From Dehalococcoidia bacterium (GTDB lineage: Bacteria; Chloroflexota; Dehalococcoidia; UBA6926), in assembly GCA_029941095.1 (NCBI GenBank), contig JAPYRO010000005.1, positions 2,942 through 19,405 of the forward strand: 16,464 nt of DNA, in the 5' to 3' direction. Every line of letters begins with the position of its first letter. Position 1 is the first letter of the stretch. This document shows, piece after piece, positions 14,798 to 16,464 of this stretch. The notes beneath the pieces were generated by a model. It searched no databases. It had not been told where the DNA came from and worked only from the letters and a program-made list of their open reading frames with translations. The translations under genes were made by a program, and so were the position numbers.

Positions 14798-15646
14798 CTA
14801 GCTCAAGAACTCTCTTGTAGCATTTATAAATAGTTGGGGTTGATCAACTGTTACTACATGACCGGCGTTCGGAACGTCGACCCAAGACATGTTTTTCGCT
14901 GTGGATAACATTTTGTCTTTGAGCTCTGAGTCCAATAGCGTGCTTTCCATACCTTGAACTTCTAATATTGGGCAATCAATCTTTGCTAAACCTTCCCAAT
15001 ATCTTCTTATTAGGTTTTCGTCTGTCCCATCTTTCAAAGGTGGGATTATTAGATTGGGATCTGCTTTCCATTGATAGGTCCCGTCCGTATTTTGGTTTAA
15101 ACGATTGGTGAGGTCACGAGTTAAACCCTCATCCGAAACCCAAGGATTGTTAGAGCGCGATTCATTGAATGCCTCTTCGAAAGAGCTGAATTTAATTTTT
15201 GGCTCTACACGTACGCCATCTTCTGTAAACGATTTTTTAAACTCTTCGCTCGATTCTGGCCCAATATCTACTATTACCATTTTTTCAACTTTTTCTGGAT
15301 GAAATTCGGATGTATACAAAATGGAATGCCAACCCCCCATTGAGAGTCCTACTAAAGTTACCCGATCAATATTAAGGGTCTCAATAATGGCATCGAGATC
15401 GTTAACAAATTTATCTCTATCGTAACCGTCTTCGGCATAAGAACTTGCACCATGCCCGCGTTGATCAAATGCGAGAACGTGATAGCGTTCGGACATTTCT
15501 TCTGCAAATTCATCCCATATGTGGGCTTGCCCTGTATGCCCATGAAGACAAATCATTTTAGGATTTGATTCAGATCCCCAAGAAAAATATCTAAGTTTGA
15601 CTCCATTGACTTCCATAAAATGCTCCGAAGCGTTCTGAGTACTCAT
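14798..15646 (-). CDS. Alpha/beta-hydrolase fold protein
   Basis: A 282-residue cytoplasmic hydrolase of the alpha/beta fold, probably an esterase, lactonase or C-C hydrolase type. Seen in order are the oxyanion-hole motif LHGHTG (34-39), FDQRGHGAS (60-68), the nucleophile elbow GLSMGG with S102, the acid region VQGMES (E234) and the C-terminal histidine NAGHVV (H263), so the catalytic triad appears complete. ATG 15646 is chosen because GGAGG lies 6 bases upstream on the minus strand; a TTG at 15661 in frame would overlap that site. It is the first gene of a two-gene unit with the MFS carrier and is divergent from purF. The substrate is not predictable; haloperoxidase, epoxide hydrolase and enol-lactonase relatives share this layout. 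Confidence 0.88.
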   Translation of the reverse strand: MSTQNASEHFMEVNGVKLRYFSWGSESNPKMICLHGHTGQAHIWDEFAEEMSERYHVLAFDQRGHGASSYAEDGYDRDKFVNDLDAIIETLNIDRVTLVGLSMGGWHSILYTSEFHPEKVEKMVIVDIGPESSEEFKKSFTEDGVRVEPKIKFSSFEEAFNESRSNNPWVSDEGLTRDLTNRLNQNTDGTYQWKADPNLIIPPLKDGTDENLIRRYWEGLAKIDCPILEVQGMESTLLDSELKDKMLSTAKNMSWVDVPNAGHVVTVDQPQLFINATREFLS

Positions 15647-15652
15647 TAGTAG

Positions 15653-15659
15653 CCTCCTC
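15653..15659 (-). promoter_or_regulatory. Ribosome-binding site of the alpha/beta-hydrolase gene
   Basis: Minus-strand GAGGAGG lies 6 bases before ATG 15646. It is the strongest ribosome-binding site in the window and decides the start codon. Confidence 0.75.
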
Positions 15660-15708
15660 AAACTTAAATTACCGATTATTTTATTATCTTTTGTATCCCT
15701 TTGACGTA

Positions 15709-15714
15709 TATAAT
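15709..15714 (+). promoter_or_regulatory. Candidate -10 box for purF
   Basis: A perfect TATAAT in the 140-base divergent gap between the hydrolase gene and purF. Transcription would start near 15721, leaving a leader of about 65 bases. No good -35 box is present at 16-18 bases. TTGACG at 15701-15706 is too close to serve this box and has no good -10 of its own. The minus strand has TA-rich sequence at the same place that could serve the hydrolase. No purine riboswitch was recognised. Confidence 0.35.
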
Positions 15715-15786
15715 AACCTTTTAACCGTAGGAATGTTTGGTTTTTTGGAATACTTGATTGGGTGGGTTTATTCTTGAAAGGATCAA

Positions 15787-16464
15787 ATGGAAAATCAAAT
15801 TAATGACGCTTGTGGAGTCGTAGGGGTATTTTCACCTACCGGTGATGCTGCAAGAGTCGCATTCTTTGGAATTTTTTCTCTCCAGCATAGAGGGCAAGAA
15901 AGCGCTGGGATAGCAACCGTATCAGACGGTGGTATCGAACATTTGCACCGAGGGAATGGACTAATATCTGGAGTATTTAATGAGAACGATCTAGGAAATC
16001 TTCCTGGTACCATGGCCATAGCCCATACAAGGTATTCTACGACAGGAATTTCCTCAATCGACAATGCGCAACCAGTTCGCGCGTCTGGACCTAATGGAAA
16101 TATTTATATAGCTCATAATGGAAATATTGTTAATAGCTTGGAAATAAGAGAAGAGCTAGAAGAATTAGGACAGACCTTCGTTACGACAACAGATTCCGAG
16201 GTAGCAGCGGCTCTTCTCGCAAATATACCTGGTGACAATTGGGAAGCTAGAATTAAATCGTTTATGAAAAGAGCAAGTGGATCATATAGCATAACTTTAT
16301 TAACCCAACAAGCAATTTATGCTTTTAAAGATCCGCTTGGGTTTCGACCTCTTTGTTTTGGGTCTTTGGAACAAGGGTGGGTGGTCGCATCTGAACCTTG
16401 TGCTGTTGATACGGTAGGAGCTTTGCTTGAGAGCGACGTACGCCCCGGAGACCTACGTCGGTTG
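15787..16464 (+). CDS. purF: Amidophosphoribosyltransferase, N-terminal part (3' end cut by window)
   Basis: First committed enzyme of purine synthesis: transfers glutamine-derived ammonia to PRPP to give phosphoribosylamine. The frame is open from ATG 15787 to the window end (226 codons), about half of the usual 450-500 residues. It covers the N-terminal nucleophile glutamine amidotransferase domain. The sequence begins with an eight-residue propeptide and then the catalytic Cys (DACGVVGVF, C9), followed by LQHRGQESAGI, HTRYSTTG (80-87), AHNGN (109-113), TTDSE (D136) and DPLGFRPL. The phosphoribosyltransferase domain lies beyond the window. GAAAGGA (15776-15782) precedes the ATG at a good distance. 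Identification is secure because the propeptide plus CGVVGVF is typical of PurF rather than glucosamine-phosphate synthase. Confidence 0.96.
   Translation, partial: MENQINDACGVVGVFSPTGDAARVAFFGIFSLQHRGQESAGIATVSDGGIEHLHRGNGLISGVFNENDLGNLPGTMAIAHTRYSTTGISSIDNAQPVRASGPNGNIYIAHNGNIVNSLEIREELEELGQTFVTTTDSEVAAALLANIPGDNWEARIKSFMKRASGSYSITLLTQQAIYAFKDPLGFRPLCFGSLEQGWVVASEPCAVDTVGALLESDVRPGDLRRL

Noticed and set aside
15795..16064. Minus-strand 89-codon frame opposite purF
   Set aside because: It is antisense to the catalytic N-terminal region of PurF; a frame shadow.
1..16464. CRISPR array, tRNA, insertion sequence, integrase or phage genes
   Set aside because: I looked for regular repeats with spacers, tRNA-like cloverleaves ending in CCA, transposase motifs and terminal inverted repeats and saw none; every long open stretch is accounted for by the listed genes.

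Overview
This window is a compact, AT-rich bacterial chromosome segment of ordinary biosynthetic genes, a small accessory block, and two cut-off genes at its edges. Shine-Dalgarno sites are clear but not universal, several starts are TTG or GTG, and genes are packed with overlaps or gaps of a few bases. The gene mix (argGH-rpe, thrB-lysC, hyuAB, several MFS carriers) would fit a streamlined free-living aquatic bacterium. A marine Chloroflexota (SAR202-like) source is my guess from gene style only; no rRNA or other phylogenetic marker is present.

Region 1 (1-3083, + strand) is an apparent argG-argH-rpe operon: the last two steps of arginine synthesis plus ribulose-phosphate 3-epimerase, with rpe starting inside the end of argH. 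It meets queG (- strand, queuosine tRNA maturation) tail to tail with a 5-base gap. Region 2 (4226-5324) holds a divergent promoter region, a gene resembling the nucleotide-modification-associated Nmad3 family, and a 228-base regulatory-looking gap with 9-base repeats. Region 3 (5309-8707) is a short leader-type ORF, homoserine kinase thrB, aspartate kinase lysC (TTG start, overlapping thrB) and an MFS carrier only 7 bases downstream: an aspartate-family amino-acid operon with a transporter attached.

Region 4 (8801-9874) is a pair of poorly characterised genes: a 220-residue protein with a four-cysteine tail, and a small DUF6941-like beta-rich protein with a TTG start set by a strong ribosome-binding site. 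Region 5 (9982-13550) is hyuA-hyuB, the two subunits of a hydantoinase/oxoprolinase-type ATP-dependent amide hydrolase or carboxylase, joined by an ATGA overlap. Facing it on the - strand (13564-15646) is an alpha/beta-hydrolase gene followed by a monocarboxylate-porter-like MFS gene. Region 6 is the 5' part of purF, divergent from the hydrolase and running off the window.

No tRNA, rRNA, CRISPR array, insertion sequence or integrase was seen, and no intergenic stretch exceeds 300 bases. The least explained items are the two-gene unknown cassette at 8801-9874, the Nmad3-like gene placed head to head with queG, and the leader/repeat architecture in front of thrB.
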